From: Ceratorhiza oryzae-sativae
Taxonomy: Eukaryota > Basidiomycota > Agaricomycetes > Cantharellales > Ceratobasidiaceae
Length of the DNA: 64,000 nucleotides
Direction: 5' to 3'
Assembly (NCBI GenBank): GCA_030998015.1
Contig: JARWMV010000234.1
Location: 1,612,001 to 1,676,000 of the forward strand
The position numbers were made by a program, and so were the translations under genes. Shown in pieces: positions 1 to 13,074 of the stretch. Each line of letters starts with the position of its first letter. The first letter of the stretch is position 1. Below the pieces are notes generated by a model. The model had not been told where the DNA came from, did no database searches, and saw only the letters and a list, made by a program, of their open reading frames with translations.

Positions 1-706
1 TTTGGATTTTCAGAGTTCCGGAAGGAGATAATACAAATCCCGCTTGAGTTAGCCTTTTTATCATATCCTCAAGGCATATTTTTGATTAGGGATAGATGGG
101 CCGGGCTACGCCAGAATCAGGTCTACTCAAAAGAAGATATTAGGGGTGGGCACTTTGCTACATCGGAGGTGTAAGTTGGTTATTTGCTACCATTTTGCTC
201 TCATGGGTTTAGCTAGACAGCAAAAAGGCCAGAGCTACTTACGGATGATATTCGTAGCTTCGCGAAAATTGTCCAGTCAAAGGACAGCCATTTGTAAGTC
301 TATATAACCTGAAGTGAAGTGCTCATTTTTCTACCAATTCGTTTAACGCATGCTGGTGCGAATTTAAGATCGATCTAATGAAACATTCAAACGATATATT
401 GAGACCAGAATGAATCCCTCGTGGTGAATCTGTTGTCTGTCACGGCCGTGTGCATGTAATACGATGTGTCGGCAATCACTAAGTGAAAAATCCGGGGTTT
501 TTTTTCTGTTCTTAGATATGCTGTGAAAATACGAGAGACGCAAAGAATTGACCATTCGTGTCTCTTGGATTGCGGCTAAGGCGGCAAGTCGATTGTCGAT
601 TGACGGGCAGTCACGTGGATATCTTTGGGACGCGTTGAGGGCGCGTAACTCGAATTACGCCCAAACACCCCCCACTGAAATATTCAGGTGCCGCCACCTG
701 GCTACC
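1..706. other. No gene seen
   Basis: AT-rich sequence with only short, unconvincing open frames on both strands. The last part is probably the promoter and 5' leader of the CAF-1 gene that starts at 707. No repeat or RNA gene is recognised. Confidence 0.5.
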
Positions 707-3420
707 ATGTCATCTGGTAGGAAGTTCAGGCTCTGGATCCATTTTGTTGTGTGTATCGAAATAAACCATACTTATAGAACAGCATTCGGTGGCGAACCCA
801 GTTCAGCCAGCTCCATCTGGTAAGTGCTCACCATCTTTGGACCGGGAGGAAAGGCTCAATTCAGCTATAGCATCTACACCACAGCCACTTGTTACTCTCA
901 AGAACAAGAAAGTTATATTCAAGCAGCAGCCGCTTGGGCTGGACCAGGCACTTTCGACGATCTCGGGTGAGCCCATCAACGGCTTAGCCATTTTGCATCT
1001 ATACTGACGAACCTCCCCCCAACCGATTTTCTAGAACGCCTCAACTTTCACAACTACTTGCAGACATTACCCGAGCCTCTGAAGGAGTTCCCAGTAGCTC
1101 ATCTTCCATTGATTGCCAAGCTAGTCCATGAGAGGTGCGTAATCCTGATTTTGCTGTATTTTGGGGGTTGATTCATGTTTGATGTTTAGTGAAGAGACTT
1201 ATCAACATGCTGCGAACAGAATACATAGACTGCTAGCAGCCCAAGCCCCTGCTGCTAATGCGAATGGTGTCACAGCAGAATCATTGCTATCCAAAGGAGT
1301 TATAGATGCTGCAGTTAGAAGAGTGTCCGACCGAACAAACTGGGGTGTTGAAAACGGGGTCTCGGTATGCACAGCATCTGAATTCATGCTCAAGGCACTC
1401 ATGGACATGCCTGGACCTGCGCTTAGGGGGCAACTATTTGGCGACTTGAAGTTAAGGATCGAGGCATGCTTCCTGCTGAGTTCCAGCAAGTATGCGAAGA
1501 GCGATGGAAAGAGAGGAATCAGGTACTGTGATTCGCCCCTATTTTTGGCGTCTACTTATTCGTCCAAGGTCAAAATTGAAGTTCAAGCTGCTCTCTCGAA
1601 AATGTCGGAAGCGGACCGCGCGCAATATGTGAAGTCCACCGGCTCTACCAGCACCGCTGCTGCTGCGACTACATCAATAGACAAGGTGACTCTTCCCATT
1701 GGTATGGCTGCGATAATTCGTCTCCTAAACTATATTCGAGGATGTTGTTATGGCTTCTCCTACCAAAGAGGACAAGGATGGGAAGAAGGCGGTGGCACGT
1801 TCAAAGAAGCAAGCCGACGAGAGTACTCCTCAAAATAAGGAGAGGCTTGAAAAGAAAACAGCCAAGGCGGAAAAGGAGAAAAAGGAGGCCGAGGTAAGAG
1901 ATGTATGGCAGAACACTATCGAATATACCTATCCAGATATTTCACAGGGAGTAAAGAAAAGCGCCGCCGCTTTTGCATCTTTCTTTACCCCTGCTCGTCC
2001 AGCAGCTGCCCGGGTAAAAGTCGGAGATGTGACACTTTCCGACTATGATCAAACCTTTCATTCCTTTACTGTGAAGAAGCACACCGTGCGAGCTCCCATC
2101 AACCGTTTTATCGATCGGCGACCGCAATTACCTGCTTCTCGTGCATTGAGCTCCAAGGATTTATTGAAGGAGTTCCTAGACTCAACATCCGCCAAGCGGC
2201 AACCAGCACCCACGCGCTCGTCTCGTCTACCGCAACAACTCGAAGTGCGCGCGATTGTGAACGAACTGAATGATGCCGAGGTCGTAGGCGATAGCAAGAC
2301 GGTCAGAAGATTGACCGCGTTACTGAAGAATCGTCGAGCGCTTCCTGCGAAGTTGTTTCATTTCCACGAGAACAACAAACCTGCGTATTATGGTGAGTTT
2401 TTGTTTTTTGGGGGTTCATCCTCACCTAGAATGCTTCCCTTGGATAGGAACGTGGACCAAGACCTCACAAAACATACGGGCACGTCGACCCTTTGGAAAA
2501 GATGAGTCGCTGGATTACGATTACGATAGTGATGACGACTGGGAGGAAGAGGGCGAAGGAGAGGCTGTTGTTAGTGATGGCAGCGATGAGGAAGATTCGG
2601 ACGAAGACGACGAGGAAGAGGGTTGGTTAGTTGAGGATGACGAGGTTGAGGAAACCCCTGCCGAAGGGGCAGAAGAAACAGTGAGCGACTCAGCTGCGAA
2701 GCGCAAGGCAGAGGCTTCAGCCAAGAACAAAGATGGAAAGCGAAGAAAAGTCGAAAAGCTTGTCCCATTCCAAAAAGGGCCTTGCTGGGAGGAGGAAATC
2801 GGGCAATGCTCCTATGAACCTTTCGGTGCATACCGCATACAGTTACTCAATGGTGCGTTTCATTTTCGCAATTATCTTATTGCTCCTTTGTGGACTTCTC
2901 GACGCGCAGATTGTCCATATCCTGTGAATCCCTTCACATACGTTCCTGAAACCATCGATTCGACAACCCCCGCCCCAACTAATACTTCAAGTGCAGCTCA
3001 GCCTGCGGGGGCTTTCGCTACCCCCGTTCCTCCTATCACAAGCAATGACACAGACATAGCCGGGTCATCAGCAACGTTAAGCAAAACACCTTTTATCAAG
3101 AAACCTGCGGATCCGACCAGTATCAAGAACCCCTTCCCCGCCACCCACTTACCCGAGTTGTACAGTCTAATAGAAGGGAGTGAGAAGACTCTTAAAGGGC
3201 TAGTGGAGGACTTGTATTTTGCATTCAAAAAGCACCCTGGTATCAAGAAGAATGCTATAGAGGCGAAACTGAGGGAGGTTGCGGATAAAAATCGATCGGT
3301 GGATGCGGCCAACAAAAGATGGCGGGTATCCGACGAAGCATGGGTGAGTGCCTTTTAGATGTCATTGGTGCCCTGTTGAGCTGTGTGTAGACGGCGATTG
3401 GGATGACGCGTCCAGGATGA
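707..3420 (+). CDS. RLF2: Chromatin assembly factor 1 large subunit (CAF-1 p150/Cac1)
   Basis: Large subunit of the histone chaperone that deposits H3-H4 behind the replication fork. Ten coding exons join into one frame of about 735 residues. Introns read as 717-777, 967-1034, 1135-1189, 1365-1426, 1523-1568, 1686-1740, 2393-2447, 2853-2909 and 3344-3390. The middle holds the Lys/Glu-rich helical region (1741-1900). It is followed by the family's central signature, YYGTW across the 2393-2447 intron, and DYDYDSDDDWEEE at the start of a long acidic run (about 2510-2680). The C-terminus (about 3150-3400) looks like the DNA-binding winged helix. The start at 707 is inferred: the ATG has a fair context, and splicing puts it in frame with the conserved N-terminal part after only ten bases of exon. 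A 45-base in-frame intron at 822-866 is possible but not needed. Identity is strong; the first two exons are less sure. Confidence 0.88.
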
Positions 3421-4220
3421 GGACTCGGCCCTGCTTTTCTTGTCTGATGCATTTCGCTGGTGATTTTTTTTACATGTGTTACGATCGTCTTGCCTGATAC
3501 TTGCGAACACAATAATATGTATATTTATGCGCTTGTACAAATTTTGGTCAGCTCTTGGCTTTTGAGCGTAAAGGGATGGTCTACGGCTGGTTTTCGTCAT
3601 TTCTGGTTGCCAAGGTCCTTGTGCCAGGCGTTTTTGGCCTCCCTGATCCGTCCCTTAGGGGCGAGGCCGTGTCTGGAGCAGGAATTTACGTCTGATTGAT
3701 TTTGCGTGTTATACACGTTCAATTGCTGCAACCAGTATCCCAATGCAATATCGAGGGCTGGAGAGTGACGCCTGAGGTCTTGCGTTAGTGTGGTCTTGTT
3801 TGCGTGAGAATTGAGTAATGACCTCGTGAAGCGCAGGCCGTTTGATCCATCCATCCTCTCACCACCACCGGCGTAGCGAGTGGACGACTAACATACTTAG
3901 TATTAATTACTTAGTTCTAGTTATCTTTTTTCCCTATTCGCCTGGGTTTGGCTATTTGTAGAAATCATTTTGCAACAGGTCTTCTGTCGCGTCCCCAAAA
4001 ATCGACGTCTTGTTTCTCTAGTCCTTGACAACGACACCCATCCTCCCCTGCAAAGCACCTCACCGCCTTGTCCGCGCGTCCTCGCTGCCCGCCTGCCGTT
4101 TACACGCTGGCAGTCACGATCTCGCACACCACATAATACCTAATTCACTCGTCACAGCATTACCTCTCAACGATCACACCTCGCACTCGCTCTAATCGCC
4201 TGAACTGAATCAAAACTATA
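3421..4220. other. Intergenic: terminator side of CAF-1 and promoter/leader of the Pumilio gene
   Basis: No gene is supported. The last 200 bases are C/T-rich with few G runs, like a basidiomycete core promoter and 5' leader feeding the start at 4221. Confidence 0.5.
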
Positions 4221-7200
4221 ATGTCGCTTTCATCTACCCCGGACGGGGGCTTTACGAGGCCCTCTGGAAAGACTCCCCCGCCACCAGCCCCGTCGGCGGC
4301 TTTTGCCAAACGGTGAGTAATCATACATGTAATACCGTTCTTGGTCCGCTCATATTCGACAACAGTGCTCGAGAATTGCAAGCTCAAGAAAGCCTTGGAG
4401 GCGCACGCTACCGCCCTCCTGCGCTTCGCAATGCCAAGGATACGCCCACACTGGAAGAAAGCGCTGGCACCTCCGCGGGCGCGGACCCATCCGCACTCGC
4501 GCCTCCATCTTTCCCTCCTGGCTTCAGGAGGGCAAGGGCTGGAACCTTGCCCTCAAATGTCCAGCTAGCAGCCCAGCGCTACGCTTCGACGCTCCCCGCG
4601 GCCCCCCTCTCGGAATTTGAACAAACCAATGAAATCAGCAATAATACAGGTATTAATATGGCTACCCAAGGAAGCTCCGCACGGCCCTCCCTTCGTCACG
4701 CAAATTCCATGGCCCCAGGTGTTCCATCTGCTACCATCGGAGGAGAGCGCAATAGCCGTTTGCGTTCTGGATCACTTACCCTCCCTAGCGCCGGCTTGTC
4801 CAACGCTTTTGGTCCTTCAATCTTCTCATCTTCGTGGTTGCCCAATAATGGTGCTGGTTTCCCAGTACTAGACGAGATGCGCTCCATCACGTCAGGCGAC
4901 TCTATCATGGGCGCTGACGAATACGATGTCCATACCCTAGACTATCTCGGTTTGGACGACGGTCCATCCACTCACAGTCGTGGCATGCCCATTCCTGCAA
5001 CTGTATCGGAGCTGCGTAATCAGGCTCAAGCTGCCATCGTCGGCCATCAAAATCAAAACCCAAGCCGCAATCGGTCTCAGACGATCTCGAACTTTGCTCG
5101 TGCCCGTAGCGGAACCACTTCCATGATCACGGCCCCGACCCTCGAACGCTCGGATGATGAAGAAGAGGACATCGATTATGCCAACCCAGCGAGCGCCTAC
5201 GGCCGTCAGCGGATCGACTCTTTCGACGGAAACGGCGGACTCTATGGAGGAAACAGTAGTTATGTCGCCAAGGGATTCCGTCAAAGCCAACACCTCGGAC
5301 CCAACTCTAGCTTGCTCGCCCGACCTCGAGCTATTTCTGTCGGTGTTCTTGATGATCCAAATCGGGCAGCCGCACAGCGCCGTAGCGCCGCGGCAGCGAA
5401 TGCGGCACTTGAACAGCCGTCGAGCTCGCTTCATCGTAAAACGTCTTACTCTAATGTGAACGACGCCAACCAAGGGATCCTTGGGGGCAGCTACGCGGCC
5501 GCTCCGACTTCGATTTTACGTCAACCCTCGTTCAACCTGGACGACGAGAACAGCGCGATATACGCAGGCAGGTTGAGTCGCCAAAATTCCGCGTCGGTGA
5601 GGTTCCCGTCGGGTGATGTTACTACCTCACAAGTCGGCGCTGGTACCGGCAGACAAGTTCATCTCAGCGCCCCTGTTGCTCGTGGAGAATCTCGCTCGGT
5701 ATCTCCCAAGGCTGAAGGGATGCCAAACCAGATCCAAACACCTTCTCGCTCGCTATGGATTGGTAATCTTGACCCGACGATGACTGGTGAGGACCTGGCT
5801 CGCGTGTTCGCCCCTTACGGAGCAATCGAAAGCTTCCGTTTGCTTCCCGAAAAAGTACGTGGCGATGGTTTAGCAGTTGTATTGTTCGGTCGCTCACTCG
5901 ATCACTCAATCACAGGAGTGTGGATTCGTCAATTTTGTGGATATTGCTGACGCGATGCGGGCCAAAGATGACGTTCTCAATCGTTTGTCCGGCCACATTG
6001 GAATGAGCAACAACCAAGCCGTCCGTATTGGATTTGGTAAAGCGGACAGCGCACCAGCTACTCCGCCGATGGGAACCCAGGCGTCTTCTGCCGGAGCCGG
6101 ATTGGGTGCACATATCCAATCACAGTTCACTCCTGGGGGGCAGTCTCCTCAAACTCAGACCCAACCCAGCGGGATGGACTCTCAGCTGCAGTCTTCTCCC
6201 ACACGTGCACTTTGGATCGGATCAATCCCCTCAACTACGACTCCCGCTACGATCCTGAGCGTGTTCAGTCCGTATGGGCCCATCGAGAGTGCCCGTGTCT
6301 TGACACACAAGAACTGTGGATTCGGTAAGTATATCTATAGCAGCTAGACGATTTCGCCTCTAAGTAGCTTGCTACGCAGTGAACTTCGAGCGTCTCGATG
6401 ATGCTGTGCGCGCTCGTAAAGCACTCAACGGGCGTGACGTTCTTGGAAGTGACGTTGGAGCGATCCGTATTGGCTTTGCTCGTGTTCCTGTCAAAAATTC
6501 AGGCTCTGGAGACGGTGTCGATGAAGGGATGGGTGTGGGTGTCCAAGGTGTAGGAGATCTCAGTGTTGGGGCCACAATTCATGCTCTGCGGACGGTCAAG
6601 GGTGCATCTACCATCCCTGCTGATCAACAGGTTCTTGGCGGGTCCATCGAGAACTATCGCTCAAATCTCCTCTTGAGCATGATTGCCTCGAACACACACC
6701 AGAAGCTCGGCAACAACGGATCGAGCACTACTGCATGGACCGCATCGATTACTGAGCAACAAATGATTATGCTCGAACTGAGCGGTGGTGCGGCCGATGC
6801 AGAAGCAGATGTCAAAGCACTTGGGGGTATGCATATTGCCTGTTTATGAATCGGTCGTAATCTGACTCAGGATCATAGAATTCCGCCCCCCTACAATGTA
6901 TTACTCCACGATACCCTTGGTCGCCGAGCGCCCGCACAATCGTCGATGGGATGCCGCCAAGTTGCGCGAGTTGAGGAAACGGCTCGATTCCGGCACGTGT
7001 GGTGTCGAAGAGATTGATGCTGTGGCAGCAGACTTCCTGGATGGAGAAATTGTCGATCTCGCCTCTGACTGGCTTGGCAACACCGTATGTGACAATAGCT
7101 ATCTGACTGGGCGCGGTGCTAATATCCCTTCAGGTCGTACAAAAATTGTTTGAGAAGTGCTCTCCTGGCCCTCGCCTAGCCATGTTAGACCGCATCGCCC

Positions 7201-8614
7201 CCCACTTGGCAATGATAGGAATCCACAAAAACGGAACTTGGGCTGCCCAGAAGATCATTGAGTGCGCCACGACTCCTGAAGAAATTGCACTTGTGGCTAC
7301 AAATCTCCGACCGTATGCACCACCGCTTTTACTCGATCAGTTCGGAAACTACGTCATGCAGTAAGCTTTACTCATCTTCGCTTTTTCAACCATCCCGCTC
7401 ACTAGAGTTTAGATGCTGCTTGAGATTCGGATCTCCCGCTAATGACTTTATTTTCGATGCTATGGTTGACCGCCTGTGGGAGGTTGCCCAAGGACGGTTT
7501 GGTGCTCGTAGCATGCGTGCATGCCTAGAGAATCCTCAGATCACTCTCAGCCAACAGGTCAGTGGCTCGGGTACGCACCATGAATATCGATTAACGCAAT
7601 AATTTTATTTAGCGCAAAATCGCCACTGCCATCGTTTTGAATTCGATACCACTGGCAACCAATCCTAACGGTGCCTTGTTGCTCACTTGGCTCCTTGACT
7701 CATCTGGATTCCATTCGCGATACAAGCTCCTGGCCCCGCGCTTTACGCCTCATCTCGCTCACCTATGCACCCACAAGTTGGCTTCACTCACAGTGTTGCG
7801 TATTGTGAATCAGCGCACTGAGCCAGAGGCCTCACAGCAAATCGTTCACGCGTTGTTCAACTCGACTGGTGATCATGTCCTCACAGATGTCCTTGGCGAT
7901 CAGGTCAACGGCGTCTCAGTCGTCCACAAGATCCTTATCAGCCCTTTCCTCGACCCCAATGAGCGCCCTGGATTCCTAGAGGCTACCAAGCGTGTACTCA
8001 TTGACTTGAAAGTGACGGTAACTCAGGCATATAGGCGCTTGATTGAAGAAGTGGGGCTTCCTCTGCCCAACTTCCAGCCTGCGTTCGCCCAGCCGATGCC
8101 TCAACCGGCCAAGAAGAATAGCGGGCCTGGACCCTACGGGATGCCTGGTGTACCTGCGGGATACCCACCACAAGGGGATGGTTTAGCGACCATGATGCAG
8201 GCTCTCCAGCTCCAGAGCCAGCAACAGGGTATGGGCCCGGGTGGCCAAAGCGGCCTTCAGATCAACCCTGCATACGCGAACCCATCTGCACCCAGTCCTA
8301 TGGCTGGACCTCCTTCCGGTACTTCGCCGGCCACTTTCTCACCTACGAGTGATCCTTTCAATCCATTTGCTCGTTCCCCGGAGATGGCTCCCCGTGGCAA
8401 CAACCGACGTGGCGTACCGAACGCTCAGTACGGGCCTCAACAACAACTGTACAGCTCCCAAGCCGGCACCCCAAGCTTGGCACAAGCCGGCAACGGTCTG
8501 ATGGGCATGGGGCAGCCACCTTATGGTGTGCCACCGAACGCAATGCCCCCACAGGTGTATCAGGCGTATATGCAGAACTACATGCAGTCCAACTCCACCC
8601 CATTCCACGCTTAG
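4221..8614 (+). CDS. Pumilio (PUF) RNA-binding protein with two RRMs
   Basis: Predicted post-transcriptional regulator that binds mRNA 3' UTRs. Eight exons give about 1338 residues; introns are 4313-4365, 5855-5915, 6325-6379, 6827-6878, 7085-7133, 7361-7412 and 7558-7612. The first ~480 residues are Ser/Pro/Asn-rich and look disordered. Two RRMs follow, at about residues 490-570 (RNP2-like LWIGNL, RNP1-like CGFVNF) and 624-705 (LWIGSI, CGFVNF). The Pumilio repeats run from about 740 to 1130, with typical repeat cores such as NGTWAAQKII, QFGNYVMQ and GARSMRACLE. The tail is Gln/Pro/Gly-rich. RRM plus PUF is the layout of yeast Jsn1/Puf2-type proteins, so this is not a plain Puf3/Puf5 protein. 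Both RRMs are split by an intron just before the RNP1 strand, which suggests the two arose by duplication. Targets cannot be told from sequence. Confidence 0.88.
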
Positions 8615-11600
8615 GCTCAAGCTGGTCGATTAGCGCGAAAATCGAAGTTTGCTCTGTAGCAACGTTCACTCTTTCCGTTTCCAATACAAGCGCGCACGAT
8701 CTGTGATCTCGCTCTTTCCTGGCTGTGGTTCAGTTCCCGTCTTGTCTGTTTGTTTTTTCTGAATATATCATGTCGGCACGTTCACGATGAATGTAGATCG
8801 ACGTTCTGTTTTGTATGTGTACGAGCTTGGACACATAGATCAGGGAACCAAATATCATCTTGATTTTTTCTCAAGGACTTTGAAATCCACAAGTAGCGGT
8901 AACGCAATAAAACTTCGCCAGTAACAACCCATGACGTAGGCTTTGTGCTAAGCAATTCTCTTGTGTTCCTGGTCGAGCAGCGGATCAGACCAGGTAGCCT
9001 ATGCGTATGTGTAAGCGAAGGAAAATGTAAGGCGGGCTGCGAAATACCAGCATCGTTGTCCTCTCCTCCCCATCCTTTCCCACCGCCCTCCTTACATTCT
9101 CTGGCGCGACGCTTGGAGTATTGACAAACCGCGCGACACGCTCCAGGGTTCCAGCATCTACCCTATATTTTTTAGCTATCTCGGCTATCTCTTTTGAAGA
9201 CGAGGCTGATTTTCGGGCGTCTAGATATCAGAGAGAGATAAAGCAAGCAGCCGGTTGGAGGGCGTCGAGCTTGGTGAAGCAGCCATCTGTTCGGACGCCT
9301 CTCGCGCGCGAATCATATTAAATGACCTGTCCGATTGCTATGCACAGTAAATGCCTAACTCATGAGTCAGTGGATTAAGAGACGTATTACTCACTGGCCG
9401 GATTCGATCCCCCAGGTGTGGGTTTAGTACTTGGACTTGTCCAATTTGACTCAGTTTGTTCATAAAATGTGGATCTTTAGAATCGGACTCTATGACTGTG
9501 TTTCAACACTCGCTCGTTAGATTTGAAGAGGAGAGCGGTGCAATGCGAGATCATATTCACCATGATCTTTGGTCTCGCTTGCCAGCGGCGACGGGTTCGA
9601 GCTCCGAAACTGCTCCGGTAACGGTTGGGGTGTTCGAGCCCCAGCCCATGATGGTTGTGCTCTGGTGGGTAGCTTTCTCGCAGCCTTGGATGAAGAACTG
9701 CCCATAGTGAGATTTCGCACGATGGTTGGGCCGTGACATCACCAGTCACGAATGCGAGTACAGAAAGGCCCGATCAACCGGCGGCTTCTACCGACTTTAG
9801 CCACTTCTAATTAGCCGTCTAATAAGCCGGAGGCCGGTGGGCGTGTATTGAACCGTGATTGTAAAACAAAGAAAATCATTCATATCGGACCTCATCCACA
9901 TCACCCTTCTCACCCCTGAGTCTTAGTTACATCAAAACACAACGAAAATCGGACCTGTATATGAATGGGCCCCAACCGATGGTCATCTCAAGTGGTTTGA
10001 TCGGTCCAGCAGCATAAGGATACTATATAAGTGCGCCTATGACATGAACGATCATGGATATACTTCTTTCACTTAGTCAATGAGGCCGCCGTTGGAATAT
10101 TGTGTGTTGAATAACTGCGTGAGCTCAACGATAGGACCATCACTCCCTTGCCATTTGCAATAAACACCGCGTCATACGCTCACGTCTGGTATACTGGCGT
10201 TCATATTCCAAGCCTTTATTTCGCTGATGTCTTTTAAATTGTGGTGAGTATCACGGTCGTCGTCGGATAAGGTGTTCAAGTGAGCTCAAATACCATATCG
10301 AGTAAGCATCGTTGTGCATCTTATTCACCTTCTGGCGACTTACAAAATGCGCCTAAGATAGCTGGAAGCGACTTAGTTCTATTTAAGCAGTAATTTAATT
10401 TTTGCACCAGTATCGTGCGTCAGTTCGCTCATCGCGTTCGGTCGTCGCCCTCTCCGTAATACTCCGGGCCACAAACGTACCACGCCGGAGCTGCTCGTTG
10501 CGAGCGAATGGTCGTTTATGAGATACCGTTATTTAAAAACCAGCGCCTAGCTGTATAATGAGTAGATATTTGTTGTATCACTGAGCAATTGACGAAGTGG
10601 ATCGAGCCAGGTGGAGGTTGTTTCTTCAGCCAACCCTATCCGGCCAACTACATGGTCCACGGCTCATTGCATGTTCTCTTATCACATTTGGTACATAGTA
10701 TCATGTATTGAAGCCTACAGAAGCATAGTATTCTAGAGTGGGGAGATATATTGCGTCGCTTCTGTCGCGGTCGTAAGCTGAAGGATTAGGCTTCCCGGGA
10801 TGGTCCGTGCCCCCAACGATACACAGCAACTCGCCTCTTGGTGCAAGCTGTGTGAGCCTGTGCGACCGCATGGTGGAATTAGGATTTTACATCAAGGGGG
10901 CATTATTTAATTGTTTCAATGAAGAATTGTGTGATGGGTTGGATAGCATATACCCGTGCATACAGGTCATATAGAATGCGTCAGCCTAATTAGGGCAATC
11001 TGGCGGACCGTGCACAGCCAGAATGAATCCCATACTTTTCGTTCTCTGGAATCCCTAAAACTCTGAATTAAATGATTTATAATAGCTAAGAGAGTACGAG
11101 AAAGGCCGCATAGGCTCACGACATTGATTCGATGAGGATAAATAGGATTTGAGCCCCGCAGTAGCGATGATGTGTACATATCAATCACGTGAGTTGAAAC
11201 AATACAAATCGTCATCTGCTTTTTCTACAGATATCTGAGTGTACTCTGCATGTGCGCTTGACGGCTTAGAGAAGTTTTGGGAGCAATAGGAGCAAAATTG
11301 AGAGCTGCTGCGGCTGGATAGTGCAAGGGAGGGCTGGGGGCGCATGAGAAGAACGATCACATTATTGCGTCCAGAGCTCTTCCAAACATGGGTGTTTTAC
11401 GATATTTGCAGGATAATATGTTTAATTGATGGATATATTATTGTATTCAGCTTTTCGTAAGGTCAGAGCACCCGTATCGGACGGGAAACCTCCAGCAGTC
11501 GGGGGGCGCGGCAAGCAAGCAAAAGTCACGTGCCATGTCTTGTTTGTTGTGATTTGGTTCGCACTATGGGCCCTGAAAAGGACAGCGGCTCTGAGCTGAA

Positions 11601-11767
11601 GGTAATAGAATCCAAAGAGCCGCAACCACCCCCCTCCGCAACCTCGGTCCCATCCCCCGGCAACAGGTGCTAGCAATCCAAACCATCGACTCGCCGGTCT
11701 ACTGCACACCCCAGTGGACTCCCATAGCGCATAATACCTGCCTTTTCCCGTCTGAACAACGCCCAGA
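8615..11767. other. Gene-poor region of about 3.1 kb
   Basis: AT-rich and full of stops on both strands; the few open frames (for example 9121-9321 plus, 10967-11215 minus) resemble nothing and lack splice-ready coding context. It holds a possible tRNA-derived repeat (9363-9411). A T-arm-like string lies near 9625-9645. The last ~200 bases should be the histone H1 promoter. Confidence 0.5.
9363..9411 (+). repeat. Possible tRNA-derived (SINE-like) repeat, A-box and B-box-like
   Basis: TGAGTCAGTGG (9363-9373) matches a Pol III A box at nine of eleven positions. GATTCGATCCC (9401-9411) matches a B box about as well, 27 bases downstream. The stretch cannot fold as a full tRNA, so a tRNA-derived short interspersed element is one reading. 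A second T-arm-like string, GGGGTGTTCGAGCCCC, lies at about 9625-9640. Chance matches are a real possibility. Confidence 0.22.
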
Positions 11768-13074
11768 ATGGCCCGCACTTCCAAGAGCACGGCCAAGGTG
11801 TCTCGTGCACAACCCGCCCACCCATCATTCATCGACATGATTGTGGTAAGTACCACCCAAATTCCGTCGTGCCGCCCTCTACGACAGCCCCTGCGTCCTT
11901 GGCTCAATGTATAACCCGGACACTGCGTCGGGGTCGCCGACGGCCGCGAGCCCTACCCCGCCACTTCCCGTCCCACGCATTTGTCCCCGGCTGAAATCGT
12001 CCGCAACCCTTTCTTCTGGTCCCAATGCGCCCTTGAAGTTACACGCCGCTGAACTACCTTCTTTGCTGTCCGTAGGAATGTATCACTGCTCATCCCGAGG
12101 AGGCCCGCTCGGGTGTCTCTCGACCTATGATTAAGAAGTGAGCATACATCCTCCCATACCGCGTTTTTGTCCATTCTGATCGCATTCCTCGCCGTCTGCC
12201 AATGATTAGGTTCCTCGAGGAGCAGTATAAGATTGACATTACACCCTCGCATATCACCAATATCAACCGAGCGATCACACGTGGGGCAGAGACCAAGGTC
12301 TTTTCGTTACCTAAGGGTACGCCAATGAGAAAACTAGAAGCCTGCGAACACCTTGCTGACGTCGTCTACCAGGTCCATCCGGCAAAGTCAAGCTTGCCCC
12401 CAAGAAGGGAGCTGAGGCCAAGGAGGTATGTGCTTCCATTTTAGTCCTATCAACATTTAATGAACAAGAATATTAGAACCACCCTCCAGCAACAACCAAG
12501 AAGCCTGCCACATCGACTACGGCAAAGAAGCCTGCAACAACGACCAAGAAAGCCACTACCTCCAAGGCTCCAGCGACGAGGAAGGCTCCTCTTGCAGCCT
12601 CCAAGTCCAAGGCAAAGCCCGCCGCTGCTCCTAAGACATCTACTGCCAAGCCCAAGCTGCAGCGGCGACTAAGCCTTCTGCCACCAAATCCGCCGCAAAG
12701 CCGGCTGTGAAGACTGGTGCTAAGCCCACTGCTACCAAGTCGACTACTAAAGCGGCGCCAGTTAAGAAGTCTGCCAATACGAAGAAAGCTCCAGCTACAA
12801 AGAAGGCTCCTGCGAAAGCTCCCGCAGCTACCAAGGTGAGCAAACTGCTCAGGCGAGAGTAGAGCGAGTAGTGATATATCCTCCAATAGAAACCCACCTC
12901 ATCGACTAGCACCGCTGCAAAGGCTAAGGCTAGCGGCGCGACCAAAGGCAGGACCACCCGCACCGCGAAGGCAGCCACCACTTCGTCGTCTCGGGCACCC
13001 AGTAAACGCGTAAGTTCCATTTCAATATTTCTGGTTTCAAGCTAACGAGATTGACGCAGACCGGTAAGAAGTAG
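11768..13074 (+). CDS. Linker histone H1
   Basis: Binds linker DNA and compacts chromatin. Exons 11768-11845, 12076-12137, 12210-12316 and 12373-12425 encode the globular winged-helix domain: PSFIDMI, RSGVSRPMIKK, the FLEEQYKID helix and FSLPKGPSGKVKL. The long tail is built of Lys/Ala/Pro/Thr and ends SKRTGKK; its exons are 12477-12835, 12890-13009 and 13060-13074. Globular domain and tail match fungal H1 in order and composition. Oddity: the tail reads in one frame to about 12655 and in the next frame from about 12656, as if one base were missing. The original frame would stop near 12710 with an Arg/Leu/Pro-rich end. A GC-AG intron 12612-12673 would also restore the frame, but it would remove sequence that itself looks like H1 tail. 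No second H1 gene is seen here. Confidence 0.85.

Noticed and set aside
12473..12886. 137-codon minus-strand open frame opposite the H1 tail
   Set aside because: It is the mirror of Lys/Ala codons and is Leu/Val/Ala-rich for that reason only.
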